In this document: positions 46,985-58,123 of the stretch, piece by piece
How the letters are laid out: each line of letters starts with the position of its first letter
How positions within the stretch are numbered: the first letter of the stretch is position 1
Origin: Jacaranda mimosifolia
Lineage: Eukaryota; Streptophyta; Magnoliopsida; Lamiales; Bignoniaceae
NCBI GenBank assembly: GCA_018894105.1
Contig: CM032124.1
Location: 35,994,277 to 36,058,276, forward strand
Length of the DNA: 64,000 bases
Direction of reading: 5' to 3'
The notes under the pieces: model-generated
The model's database searches: none
Told to the model about the DNA's origin: nothing
What the model saw: only the letters and a program-made list of their open reading frames with translations
Position numbers and translations under genes: made by a program

Positions 46985-48041
46985 ATGGAGCCTAGTAGGA
47001 GTGCATTTAGCCATGGGGGTGGCAAAAAAAATGATAAGACAAGACGTAGTTGGACTCAAAAGGAGGAGGAAGTATTGATACAATGTGTGAAAGAAATCAT
47101 TGCTAATGGTTGGAAGGCCGATAATGGATTCAAGGTGGGGTACTTACAAATCCTTGAGCAAGCAATGGCAAAACAATTCCCCGGCACTAATGTTCGTGCT
47201 ATTCCACATATAAACTCCAAGATTCATGTTTGGAAAAAAAATTATGGATCATTAGCTAGTATGTTGTCAAGTAGTGGAATAGGATGGAACGAAACTACAA
47301 AGATGATAGAAGCTACTGATGAAGCATGGGAGGCTTATGTAAAGGTAATTGCTCTACCAAAGTATTTGCTTATAATTTTTCTATGTTCATTTGTTACAAT
47401 AATTTGCAAAATGATACCAAAAAATTAATCCTATATTAATCATGTCTATATATGTCTTACTGGAAAATTGGAAACAGGCTGACTCAAATGCCCGCCTCAT
47501 GAGGTTCAAGTCTTGGCCATACTACCATGATTGGTGTGAGATTTTTGGCAAAGACAGAGCTACAGGGGAGCATGCTGAGGATTTTACTACAACTGTGAAT
47601 GATGTTCTTAATGCAAGACTTGAGAAAGAGAAAGACACTGGAGAAGATTCTGATGGTTTGTTTGAGGGGTTTGCTGATGAGACAGAAATGATGTCTGTTT
47701 GTCAACCTGTTAGTAGTGGTAATGGAAAGAAAGAAAAAGGTAAAAAGAGAAAATCTATGGATAGTACTGATCCTGTTGTTGAGCTCTTGGGGACTTTTCG
47801 CCAAAATACAGATGTGAGATTAGGAGACATTGCTCGTAGGATAGGTTACGAGTATGATGTCTCAAATGCTAGAAAAGAGGTATATGCTGCAGTCGGAAAC
47901 ATCTCCGGTTTGAGCATGCAAGAGAAATTGCTTGTGTCACAATTGCTTGTCAAAAATACTGAAGACTTGGAGTTGTTCTTTAGTCTTCCAAATGAGGCAA
48001 AAGGGGAGTATGTAAGGATGAAGCTTTCTGGTCGTTTGTAA
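46985..48041 (+). CDS. Myb/SANT-like DNA-binding protein of a Harbinger-type element
   Basis: Exon 1 is 46985-47344 and exon 2 is 47478-48041. The intron is GTAATT...ACAG, 133 bp, phase 0, and the predicted protein has 307 residues. Residues about 20-110 form a Myb/SANT-like domain (RRSWTQKEEEVLIQCV..., WKADNGFKVGYL, INSKIHVWKKNY, WNETTKMI, AWEAYVK). In PIF/Harbinger elements such a protein accompanies the transposase and helps it bind the element ends or enter the nucleus. After the domain come a conserved Trp/Tyr-rich segment (SWPYYHDWCEIFGKDRATG), an acidic region, and a Lys-rich patch (GKKEKGKKRK) that could be a nuclear localisation signal. The C-terminus is helical. No stop interrupts it. 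It could alternatively be a host gene derived from such an element. Confidence 0.78.
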
Positions 48042-48535
48042 AACTTTGTTTAAGCTATGGTATTTTGACTAAACTAGTGTTTAGAAGTTTATGGAGCATT
48101 TTGAGTGAACTGATGTTTTGAACAGGTATTTTGAAGTTCGTAGACTCTGTTTGTAAAACTTTGTTTAAGCTATGGTATATTGGTTGCTTAGTATTTTAGT
48201 GATGGTTCCTTTTATTTCATTACACTACAAGTGCTTTTGTGTGTATTTGATTTATTTAAATGTGTCAAATGCCATGCTATTTTTTTTAGTTATGAATTGT
48301 CATTACACAAAGTTGGCCCCACCTTTAAGCATCTGATATGGCATCGAGGCACCATATAGAAGATGGCCCCTATCAAGAAAAGAATATATATGCCAAGAAC
48401 ATCAAAGTTTCATACACGAGAAACAAATTTCAGTACCAACATAAAGATTTACTATGTCCATGGTCCAAATTGATTAATAAAATTAACGGGGGGAGGGTTT
48501 ATTAATCAACAAATAGTTGCGATAAAGGGAGAGAG

Positions 48536-48778
48536 CATTGTAATATATGGAGGGTATTTTGGAAATTTACCTTTTTAGAAGTTAGGATGTTTTGGTCATT
48601 ACAAAGTGTAATCACATTGAGCAATCTTGCCAACCAAACATTAGATAGTATTAAGCATTGAAATATATGGAGGATATTTTGGAAATTTACCTTCTTAGAA
48701 GTTAGGACATTTTGGACATTACAAAGTATAATCACATTGAGCAATCTTGCCAACCAAACATTAGATAGTATTAAGCAT
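48536..48778. repeat. two tandem copies of a repeat of about 120 bp
   Basis: Both copies contain TATATGGAGG, TTTTGGAAATTTACC, TTAGAAGTTAGGA and TCTTGCCAACCAAACATTAG in the same order. They lie in the subterminal part of the Harbinger-type element, where such repeats commonly serve as protein binding sites. Confidence 0.7.
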
Positions 48779-48905
48779 AGGATATCACTAATTTCTAAAA
48801 TCCAAACAAACAATAGATTATATAGTTTTGGATACCATTTCTAGCTTATGTATCATTAGCATATTAATCCTTCCTAATCCTATATGTCCAAGCAAACAAG
48901 CCCTT

Positions 48906-50699
48906 AGTATATATACATCCCATGCATAGATTATGTTGGATTAGTAGACCCGGATTCGTATAAAAAAAATGATAACTTTGGGATTAATTGGGTTAATTGA
49001 AGGATTTGAAACTCTAACTTGTGGATTTATGGATTTGGAACCAAGTGATAGTAATTGGACTAATTATTTTGATTTGGAATACCGATATAAGGTTAAATAT
49101 GTAATTAAGAACCATTTTATGCTCAGTTATTATACTTGATATCAAATCAAGACTATTTTGAAAATAATCGACTTTATTAGCCATTTTGGGCCGATAGTAC
49201 AGTTTAAACTTAAAACTTATCAAGTTAATTGGCTAATTAGTGATCTTGGACTATTAATGGTTTATTTGAGATTATTCAGGATTAGTAGAGTTAAATGAAG
49301 ATTTGATTGCAAGTCTATTCTTTTGAATTAGGTGACGTGGATTTGGACCCGCGGACCAGTAGATGGTAGATTGTGATAGCCTTTTCTAAGACTACGGAGG
49401 TGAGGGTCTACCAATCTGGCATTTCATATACATATTAGTTCTTATGGTAAAAACCCCGCGAGGGTTACATTTGCTTGAATGGTACTTGCTCGTTTCTATT
49501 GAGATCTGTACTTAATTGTGTACTTGTTCTAATCGATTATTTGACATGTAAACCCCTGTGAGGGTTAGTATTTGTTTTCACTCTGTTGAGTCAATTCTTG
49601 TTTGTTCTAATGCCCAGAACTTCCGTCTGTCTTGATCGGTACTTGTTTCCATCTTGAACTATTATCAGATGCCTTATCGGCATACTCGCCTGTTTGTATC
49701 CTATTATCTAGCCAGTTGGCTTGACTGTACTTGCTAGTCATCATATATTTCATTGTCGACAAATTCAATTGCTTGATTGGTACTTGTCGTTCTTGTTGTA
49801 CTTGTTATACTTGTATGGATATAGTACTTGGGCCAAGTGCCAGTCCTATGCGGAATGCTGAAATACTTAGGACACGCCTTGCAGTCCACCTGGGTGTCCA
49901 TGATATGCTAAGCAATCCACTTAGGTATCTATGGTACGTTAAGCAGTCCACTTAGGTATCTGCAATGTGCCATACAGTCCATATGGGGAAAACCAATTGT
50001 ATGCCAAGCCGTTACGCTGTGGAAGTACTTGTTTGATTGGAATAAAGCAAATTGATATGCATGCCTTGACTCATTCTGTAAAAATGCATATCTTGTATAG
50101 GTTTGCCTATTTGTAATCATTTTTTGATTGCTTGTAATCTATCTTGGAGCAATAAGGCATGAGAGTTTCCTTTTTGCTATTCTCGTTCTTGTTTGAATCA
50201 TAATTGTACTTGTATTACTTGATGATTTTAAATCTGTTTAGATGCTCTTCCCTTGAGAGGTTTCTTTTACTGCCGGATATATTATCCCTCACTAAATCCA
50301 TTAGACTTACCCCCATTTCCATTATTTTGCAGACAAGACTGAGTAAGAATGTAAAGTTCTGACATGGAACGAAGAGATGCTACTTTTGTAACAGACTAGG
50401 TGTTCTTATGTATATATGGGTTATTAGAATATTATATGTGAACTTAGAGATGTTGAGATATGTCAGGGTTGATAGGGCTACCTTAAGGTTGTGTACATAT
50501 TTTGTTGAACGTCTAAGAATTGAACCTTGGCATGAATACCAATGTTCGGTAGCACTAGTTAAGTTGAAATTTCCACTATTTTGATGACTTGAAATTTGAA
50601 AAGAAATTTTATGGGCCTATTGTTTGTATTACAAGTTCAGAACTTAAAATTAAAATATTTGATATTTCACCTTAGGGTTACCCTGAGTGGGGTGTCACA
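48906..50699 (+). mobile_element. duplicated 3' portion of the solo LTR
   Basis: Matches 42267-44059 almost base for base, ends GTGGGGTGTCACA, and is followed by the same ATAAC (50700-50704). It is therefore a copy made by segmental duplication, not a new insertion. Its left end is the Harbinger TTA target site. Confidence 0.78.
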
Positions 50700-50704
50700 A
50701 TAAC

Positions 50705-51712
50705 TAATCTATCGATACATATAAATGTGACATTTGACATTTACCAACTGTAGTAAAAAATTCAAAAAAAATTAATTGTAGATTATTGGAACAGTTTGAT
50801 CAAACATGTAAACAACTTATTTAACCTATAAAATTTAGTCAAGATGTATGTATTCTCTGTTACACATAATTTTTTAGAAACCTATGCTCACTTTCAAAAA
50901 TTACAAATTAATACTGAATTATTAGGCTTCTTCATATTCTAACTCTCACTCAAAATAATGCTTAACTAATGAAATTTTTTTATTTTTTGTATCTTGAAAT
51001 CAAGCGTTATAAAAATCATGCACACACAAAGAATAATTCCCTCATAATGAAAAACTCTATTAATTTTTTTTTTTTTTTTGACAATTGCAAATTATAATGT
51101 CTTAAAATCATAAAATTCAGAAGAACAAGGAAATTCCTTGATAAATGAAAGTTCAGAAAAAGTCAAAAATATAGAAACTGGAAAAGAGAGCCAAAAGTAA
51201 ATAAAACAAATAAATTTAGATTACGATAACTTAAATAATACTTAAAATAAATTAGAATATTTCCTTAGATTAATGAAATTTATATATGTAATCTTTGAGT
51301 ATATATGTTCAATCATTTAATTCTCTTTAACAAAAATTTTGAACATCTCACGTTTCACTAGTTTCAAAATTCACTCAATTTTCTTATCTTATATCATTAA
51401 TTGTTTTTCACACGAGAGTTTTTTATTTCTTTCACGCTCTCTTTTTTTAGATAATCTATATACAGGCAACTTTATTTTCACCTGATTACTTTTGATCCCT
51501 TTGATAATTATTTATTGGGACACAAGAAATACTACAAATTAAGTTTATGATAATATGCAATTTATCTTTTGCACAAATTAAGTTTCCAATAAATATAAAA
51601 AAGATACATATTTAAATTATCTGGTGATATACATAACAAACATCAGTTGTTATAGAATTGCAACAGAATAGCATCTCATGATGTAGCATTATTAATTATT
51701 TATCCTCCCACA
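50705..51712. other. 3' flank of the thionin-like gene at 51713
   Basis: Near-identical to 44065-45074. No gene. Confidence 0.6.
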
Positions 51713-53146
51713 TCAAACTTTGCAATTGACATTTGAGCATTCACCCAGGCAACTTTGAAATTGATTTTTATCTGCCAAATGATAAGAAGACAACCAATAA
51801 ACAAACTCATCTTAATCAATATATATATATATATATATACATATACAAACATACATATATATAGGGATGTTCATTGGATTTACCCAATGAAATTAACAAT
51901 TCGAACCAAATCAACTTTATTAATCCAAGATGAATCGAATAATCGGGTTCAATCAAATAAAATCAGATCAAAACCAATTACAGTTGGTTTGATTCTCGAA
52001 TTTCATATTTACATACACAAATTAACTCGATCCGACCCAATAAACCTGCTTAAAAATTTTTAAAATAACTTTTATTTTTTTAAAATTAGTTTTTCTTCAC
52101 TCTTTCAATTCTACTTTTCTAATCTCATTTTCTCGTATTTGTCTAAATCCCTAAATCTGTAGTTGCTAACACAGTCTCTCCTCTTTTCTCTCTTTTTCTA
52201 TCACCATCACTCTCAAATTGCAGTCTTTGTTTGGTCTCATCATCATGGCCTGTATCTGATACTAAATACATGAACTATTAGTTTCTTGTCCTTGAAAAAA
52301 TAAACTTGCTTGCTACAATTGAATTTTAACTTATATCTTTTTATGTTATATTTAATGTACAGTATAGATTTTAATTTTATCATAATGGAGTTTGATGAAT
52401 TTATTTTTGTTTTCTTCATATGTATTTTAGATTTCTATCATTTTAATTTTATTGATGTGACATATCAAATGTGTTTATGTATTTGATTATTTTTCATATT
52501 TAGTTGAAGAAATTAGAATTTTAAAATTTAATCGATATATAGTTAATGAAAAGAATGAGGAGGGAAAAATGACCAAAAAAAAAAAAAAAGAACAACTGCA
52601 TATCCAAGTACCTGACCCGAACCAAATCAATCCAGATCGTGTTGGTTTGTTTCGAATTTGAAAATCTAATTTCGTGGAATCCATCTCAATCCAATCCGAT
52701 ATTTAAATTTAATTGGTCGTAACTAATTTTTCTCTCAAATTCAATCCGACCTAACCCGTCCAGTGAATACCCCTATGTTAAAGAGTAATTTCAAAAGAAT
52801 TTAAGAAAGGAGAGAAAGAAAAAATATATTAAAAAGCAATTTCAAAAGAACTTAGATAATAAAAGAAAGAAAGGAGAAACAAACCATGCATAGATTTGGC
52901 ACATTTGTTAAGTGAGCAACCGAGTTTACAATAGTACGACAGACTTGAAACAGTCGGAGGAGGGAAGCAATCAAGCGCGCATTCATCAATGCAGTTGTTG
53001 AAATCCGGATTCTTCTGGCATTTGAGATAACAATGTCTAATGCAATCTGCTTCACCTCGCATGGGAACTGTTTGTGCCATACAAGCTATAGAGATTGCCA
53101 TTAGAATTAGCACTTTGATGAAAATGTGAGTATTTTTTCTCGCCAT
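51713..53146 (-). CDS. thionin-like secreted peptide, two exons, 12 cysteines
   Basis: Exon 1 is 53146-52885 and exon 2 is 51771-51713. The intron is 1113 bp, starts GTTTGT, ends GGCAG and is phase 1. The predicted protein has 106 residues. A signal peptide covers about residues 1-24 (MARKNTHIFIKVLILMAIS..., MAQ). Disulfide-forming cysteines lie at 35, 39, 43, 52, 56 and 60 (C-x3-C-x3-C-x8-C-x3-C-x3-C), at 73, 77 and 82, and at 95, 99 and 104 in exon 2. A Cys in the signal peptide (22) would be removed. After the sixth cysteine comes F-P-P-P, just as subfamily-1 genes have S-P-P-P. The intron carries the hAT-like element at 51862-52775. The TATA region is an expanded AT repeat at 53197-53223. 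It is the intact sister of the copy at 45075. Confidence 0.8.
51862..52775. mobile_element. hAT-like element in the intron of the 51713 gene
   Basis: Same termini and near-identical sequence as 45212-46127. It was copied with the gene. Confidence 0.6.
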
Positions 53147-53196
53147 TTTATTGTTTTTGATAAGTTCTGTGACTTTCTTGCTGAAAGAGTGTGCTG

Positions 53197-53227
<31 letters not shown>

Positions 53228-53534
53228 GGTTAATAATAGTTACAATATATGATTACTATGATTTTATTTTCCAAAAATTTAATGAATGAAAATTATCAAA
53301 ATTTCTATTGTAATTAGTAAAGGTAGTCACACTTTGTTGATTTGTATTGTCAAATATTTTGTATGATTACTAAGATTTCATTTGAAAAATCATCAAAAAG
53401 TTTTATTCATGAAATTATAATCAAACAGGATTCCATGTTCATATTCTTTGAATACAATAATTTGCATCAATCACTTTAATGAGTACATCATTACACACAC
53501 ATATATACATATATTATATTATCTAATAAAATTA

Positions 53535-53568
<34 letters not shown>

Positions 53569-53917
53569 ATAGAAATATGACATTTGACATTTACCAACTG
53601 TATAATCTAGCTAGAAAAAGTGAGATTGGAAATATTTACCGATTGTAGTCCAAAAAGTCAGATTGCAGATTATTGAAACATTTTGGTCAAAAAAGTAAAC
53701 AATTTATTATATTTATAAAATCTAGTCAAAATTTAGTTGTATGGTGCATAAAAGTACATTTCAAGGAAAAAAAAAAAAAACAACAACAAGGAAAAGTAGG
53801 AATAGTGTAGTGACAATGTGAGTTCCTACTAATATTATATATTAAATGATACAAAAATTTATTTTACGATAATAATAATTTTCTCACGTAGAATTTAGAA
53901 TTTGTTTTTAAATGCAG
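53147..53917. promoter_or_regulatory. upstream region of the 51713 gene
   Basis: An AT repeat of about 13 units (53197-53223) lies about 51 bases before the start codon, where the 40292 gene has five units. Upstream similarity to 40850-41160 and 44065-44190 continues to about 53720. A GT repeat lies at 53549-53568. Confidence 0.5.
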
Positions 53918-56368
53918 ATGGCTCGATCGGCCCGGGCAATAGCCCGACTTAAATCAGGAAGCTACATCGTCCTTATTGCTCCACGAGCAGGACGCAAACA
54001 ATTGGGTACAATCAAAATAGAACAAGCCTAAATCATATGCAGTCCAATAGGACAGAACGAAACATGCATATCGAATTCTCCTTATACCATTCAAAGAAGT
54101 ACTTTTACCAAAGCGTGACAACTTGGTATATAATAGGTTGCAGATGCTGGGGGAAATGCCCCTGACTCATCGCCAGGTGCAGATGCTCAGAGAAAAGCCC
54201 CTGACTTACTGTTGATACCCAAGAAACGCCACTAGCGATATTGTCAATACTCAGGGAAACGCCCCTAATGTACCGCTAACATGTACAAGTATATCCAAAC
54301 ATTCCGCTGGGATTGGCACTCGGCCCAAACATATTGTTGATACCCATGGAAACGACCCTACCTGTATTGCTTATGCTCAGGAAAAAGCCCCTAATGTACC
54401 GCTAATATATCTCCATACATATGACAAATAAAAATCAATCGATTCATAATTCCCAACATATATCTAGATAACAGAGCGATAATGGATAACAAGACAATAA
54501 CAAGTACCGATCAAGACAAGTACGATATTAGAACGAACATAAAATAAATGATCAGGTAACAAATCGGATAGATAACATACGAGACGTTCTAGGCGCCAGA
54601 ACAGACAAGAACAAATCACATTGGAATACGATTAAGAATTAACCCTCATAGTGGTGTACGAGTCAATTAACCCTCACAGAGGTACAAGTATCAAGTAACA
54701 GATAACAATTGAACACGCAAGCAAGAACAATTCCAATATCAAGAACAAGTACTCAAGCGAGTGCGATTATCAAAAGTAGTCAATACAATCAAGTTGAACC
54801 CACACAGGGGTCATTTTCCAAGAACAGATAGATATAAACAAGGTCAGAATGGCAGACCCTCACCTCCGTAGTCTCCGAAAAGTTGTCGCCGCCTACTGAT
54901 CTGTAGGGACCTACTTCGTCGTCACCTAACCAGAATAATATATTTACAGTTAAAATCCACATTCAATCTTAATAATCACAATTAAACCATTAATAGTTCG
55001 AAATCACTAGTTAGCCGACTAACATTATAGTTTTAAAACTTAAACAGTACTATCAGCCCAAAATGGCTAATAAAGTCGTTATTGCCAAAATAATCCCAGT
55101 TTTCATATCAAGTCTAATAACAGAACATAAACTAGGCCTCAATTACATATTTAGCCTTATATCGGTATCCCAAATCAAAATAAACGGTCCAGATATCTTA
55201 ATTATCCCGATTATTTCCCCTTAGGTCTCAAATTTCTAAATTTAGGATTTTCTTACTCAATAAACTCAATTATCCCAAATTTAACATGTTTTAATACAGA
55301 TCCGGGTCCACTGAATCATACAACATCCATGCATGCTTATATTTATCACCATTTATATACCAACGTCTTCATTCTTAACATAATACAACATTTGGCAAGG
55401 AATAAATGGTACAATATATATATATATCCAACTCCGGTCATTACCCACGATTTGCTCAACCGAACCTCGAATTCACAAATTGAAAGCACCACCGCGATCA
55501 TCGCGATGAAAGGAAGAGACTGTCTCGAAACCGCCACCGGCCGCCGCCATGTACAGTCGCCGGCAACACCACCACCAATAGGTGCCTTTCAGCTCAATAA
55601 ACACAACCTCCATGTCAATTTCTCAAATCTCCATCGAATTGAAGATTAATTTTCGCCTGAAAGCTTCAGCATCACCATTTACCGCCACGTCGGCTTCTTC
55701 CAATTTCTCCTTCCACGGTGGCTCATTTTTGGAATTGAGGGTATCTACATGATCCTTGAGCTAAGCGCAAAAACTTCCACTACTCACACCCAATCTTCAG
55801 TCTCCGGAGTTGAGGAACCCATCACCACCGTCGTTCGCCACCTTTGGCTAGAGAGATGCTCAGTTATTCTCTGGAGAGAGGACTTGCATGTGGTGTCCTC
55901 GTGCTCTAGGCGATAAGATGAAGGTTTTGGTTATGTAGGTTTCACGGTTCTAAGGCTACCGGAGAGAATCGCGGTGAAGGTGAAGATAGGGCGCGGGGAG
56001 AAGAATGAAGAAAATGAGGGAAAGATTTGTTATATAAAAACTTATTTTTTGGAAATTATAATTTAATCCCCAAAGTTTCTACCCAACTCCAATAAGTCCT
56101 CCAAGATTTTGAGTGCCCTCATTTCAACCCCAAGTAGGTTAGTACGTAACATTGACTCCTTTGACCAAGACTATATACCATGCAAACCCCAAAACTTCTC
56201 AAGTTAGTCCAATCAAGTCTTCCTAAATTCCATTTTGACCCCCAAAACTTTCAAAATTTATGCAATTAAGTCCTTTTTATTTCTTTTTCAAGCCCTAAAA
56301 TCTGACCAATCAAAATCTTGATTTCTAAATTCTTGTTTTTTGAAATACTGAATATCAGGGTTATTACA
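53918..56368 (-). mobile_element. LTR fragment of the TGTAAYRCCCC family, reverse orientation
   Basis: On the minus strand it begins TGTAATAACCCTGATATTC (56368) and shows the same block order as the solo LTR at 41211, including the reverse complements of GGTGAGGGTCTGCC (near 54855) and CAATAAGGACG (near 53970). It loses similarity near 53918, before the expected CACA end. GC-richer bases near 55440-56010 produce several meaningless open frames. Confidence 0.6.
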
Positions 56369-56514
56369 CATATTGAGAATTTCTATTATCACAAATCACC
56401 ACGCATACATGTCACTAATGTTGATAGTGACAATTTAAAATATATAAGTTTTTATCTCTATTAAGTTATATTGTAGAACATAAGTTATTGTCATGATTTA
56501 AAAAATATTATTAA
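56369..56514. other. AT-rich spacer
   Basis: Contains 'CACTAATGTTGATAGTGACAATTTAAAATATATAAG'-like words recalling the CACTA-like MITE interior, but too short to call. Confidence 0.3.
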
Positions 56515-57290
56515 TACAGCCTCAAGGATGTAGCACCAGGCCCATCTCATTTAGAGGGTCCAATTGTGTTACCAACTTCAAGTGACCCAAATGGACCAGA
56601 CAGATCGACATGTCATACTCTGGCGGGCGGGCATTCGACTAGGTTACAAACAAGACCACTGGTCGACCCTTTGACCATAGCACTCGGCCACCTCTTACGC
56701 CACATGCCAACCCATCGTAAGGTCAACCCTGTATCCGACCATAGAGGTCGACTCGGTGCAAAATCAATTCTGTCGCATTAAATGCCCTGACAGGCAGCAT
56801 GCCTCCACATTAATGGCGCATGCCGCCCCAGTACCACTCATGTTGCCGCACTAGGCAGGAGGCGCATCTACAGTGTACTATTCTATCCATGAAACCTGAA
56901 AATGCAGCCCCCTGGAATAGTACATGAATGGTAGATGACCTAATACCCCTCATGCAAGGACAAAGATCATTCCTACATGTCAAGGGCATCTTAGACAAAT
57001 CGCCACTGGGAGAAGGCCATAAATACCTCCCCTCCCCCCCAACCTCAGAAAAGATATGCCATTCTATATACAAAAAGTCTTCACTCTGCTGCTCATTATT
57101 TAATCGACCACATACTAACTTGAACGCCGGAGTGCCTAAGTCGAGGGCACCTCGGCTAGCCTGATGTTTGCTCGTTATTGTAGGACTCAACCCAATTACA
57201 TTCAATGTTGACCAACGAGATTGAACCCTTCTAAAATTACCACCTGATCCAGTTACAAGCGGATTTCACCCTCATCAATTAGTAATTAAT
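56515..57290. repeat. GC-richer block of unknown origin
   Basis: Sharply richer in G and C than its surroundings, with 'GTCGACC' and 'CCGACCATAGAGGTCGACTCGG'-type words. It contains a TATA-like GGCCATAAATACCTCCCC near 57014, followed by a CT-rich region and a TCATTATTTAATCGACC stretch. This resembles the promoter part of an LTR, but no matching repeat or target duplication is in the window. Overlapping open frames on both strands look like by-products. Confidence 0.35.
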
Positions 57291-58123
57291 TGATAAAAAG
57301 AAAAGGAAACAAATGATCATTTTTAATTGTGTTACGGTTAATTTATTGTCCGAACTTCATGTAAACACACATAAATATTTGTAAGTAAATATTAAAACTA
57401 TAATTTTGACCCTACCCAATAGGGTTAATTAATGAAAAAATATTTATCTTTAATATGACTGTATTTTTCGTGGCTAATAATGCTGCAGAATTAATTAGTG
57501 AGTGTAAATTTGGTTGCAATTAGTGATGAGTTCCAAAAATTTCCATCATAATTAAATTTAAAATTCCTCTTTTGTACTTATAGATTAAATTTTACCCTTG
57601 AAATTAATTTCCAATGGGTTGTTTGTAGATTTTTGTCACATTGTGCTTATATATAGAGATTAAGCTATCATAAAAATTCACTAACAAAAGTAAATAGAAA
57701 ATTAGAGTTATGACAATAAGCATAAATGTGAAGTAATGCCACTCGACCAACTGGCCAATTGGACAACAATAATAAATATAGATATCTATAGATTAACTAT
57801 TTTTCAGGATTTCTTATAATACAATGGTTATTCTATAAATTGTCAATGCAAATAAATTTGACAAATTCACTCAAATAATATATATATCAAAATTTTTATG
57901 CTTCACTCAATCCATATTCATTGACATTTATTGGTGTAATTGGCAAAATTTTCTGTAAATAGTATTGCAAAATCAGAATGAATTATGGATCAAGTTTAAA
58001 AAACTTCTGGAGTAAAACACAATTACTACAACTCTTTGACATAAAATAGAGTCCCAAGCTTTTAAATAAGAGAGAATTTTACTCAAAAACAGTCAGAAAA
58101 TTATTCATATATTAGTTCAAAAA
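57291..58123. other. upstream region of the 58124 gene
   Basis: AT-rich, no other gene. A TATA-like AAATAAGAGAG segment lies near 58064. Confidence 0.4.

Larger units (their letters stand above)
46382..48903 (+). mobile_element. PIF/Harbinger-type element, left end lost
   Basis: The right terminus on the minus strand reads GGGCTTGTTTGCTTGGACAT, a typical Harbinger terminal repeat, and it is followed by TTA (48904-48906), the usual Harbinger target. The element carries a Myb/SANT-like gene, the second gene of this superfamily, but no DDE transposase. No matching left terminus occurs near 46382, so the left end is truncated at the junction with the thionin-like exon. Near the right end a repeat of about 120 bp occurs twice (48536-48657 and 48658-48778). 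Confidence 0.65.

Noticed and set aside
48536..48778. Tandem repeat considered as a CRISPR-like array
   Set aside because: There are only two long copies with no spacers, in a plant transposon. CRISPR does not apply.
56566..57205. Open frames on both strands in the GC-rich island
   Set aside because: They overlap antisense to each other and have no recognisable motif. Open length is expected from the higher GC content.
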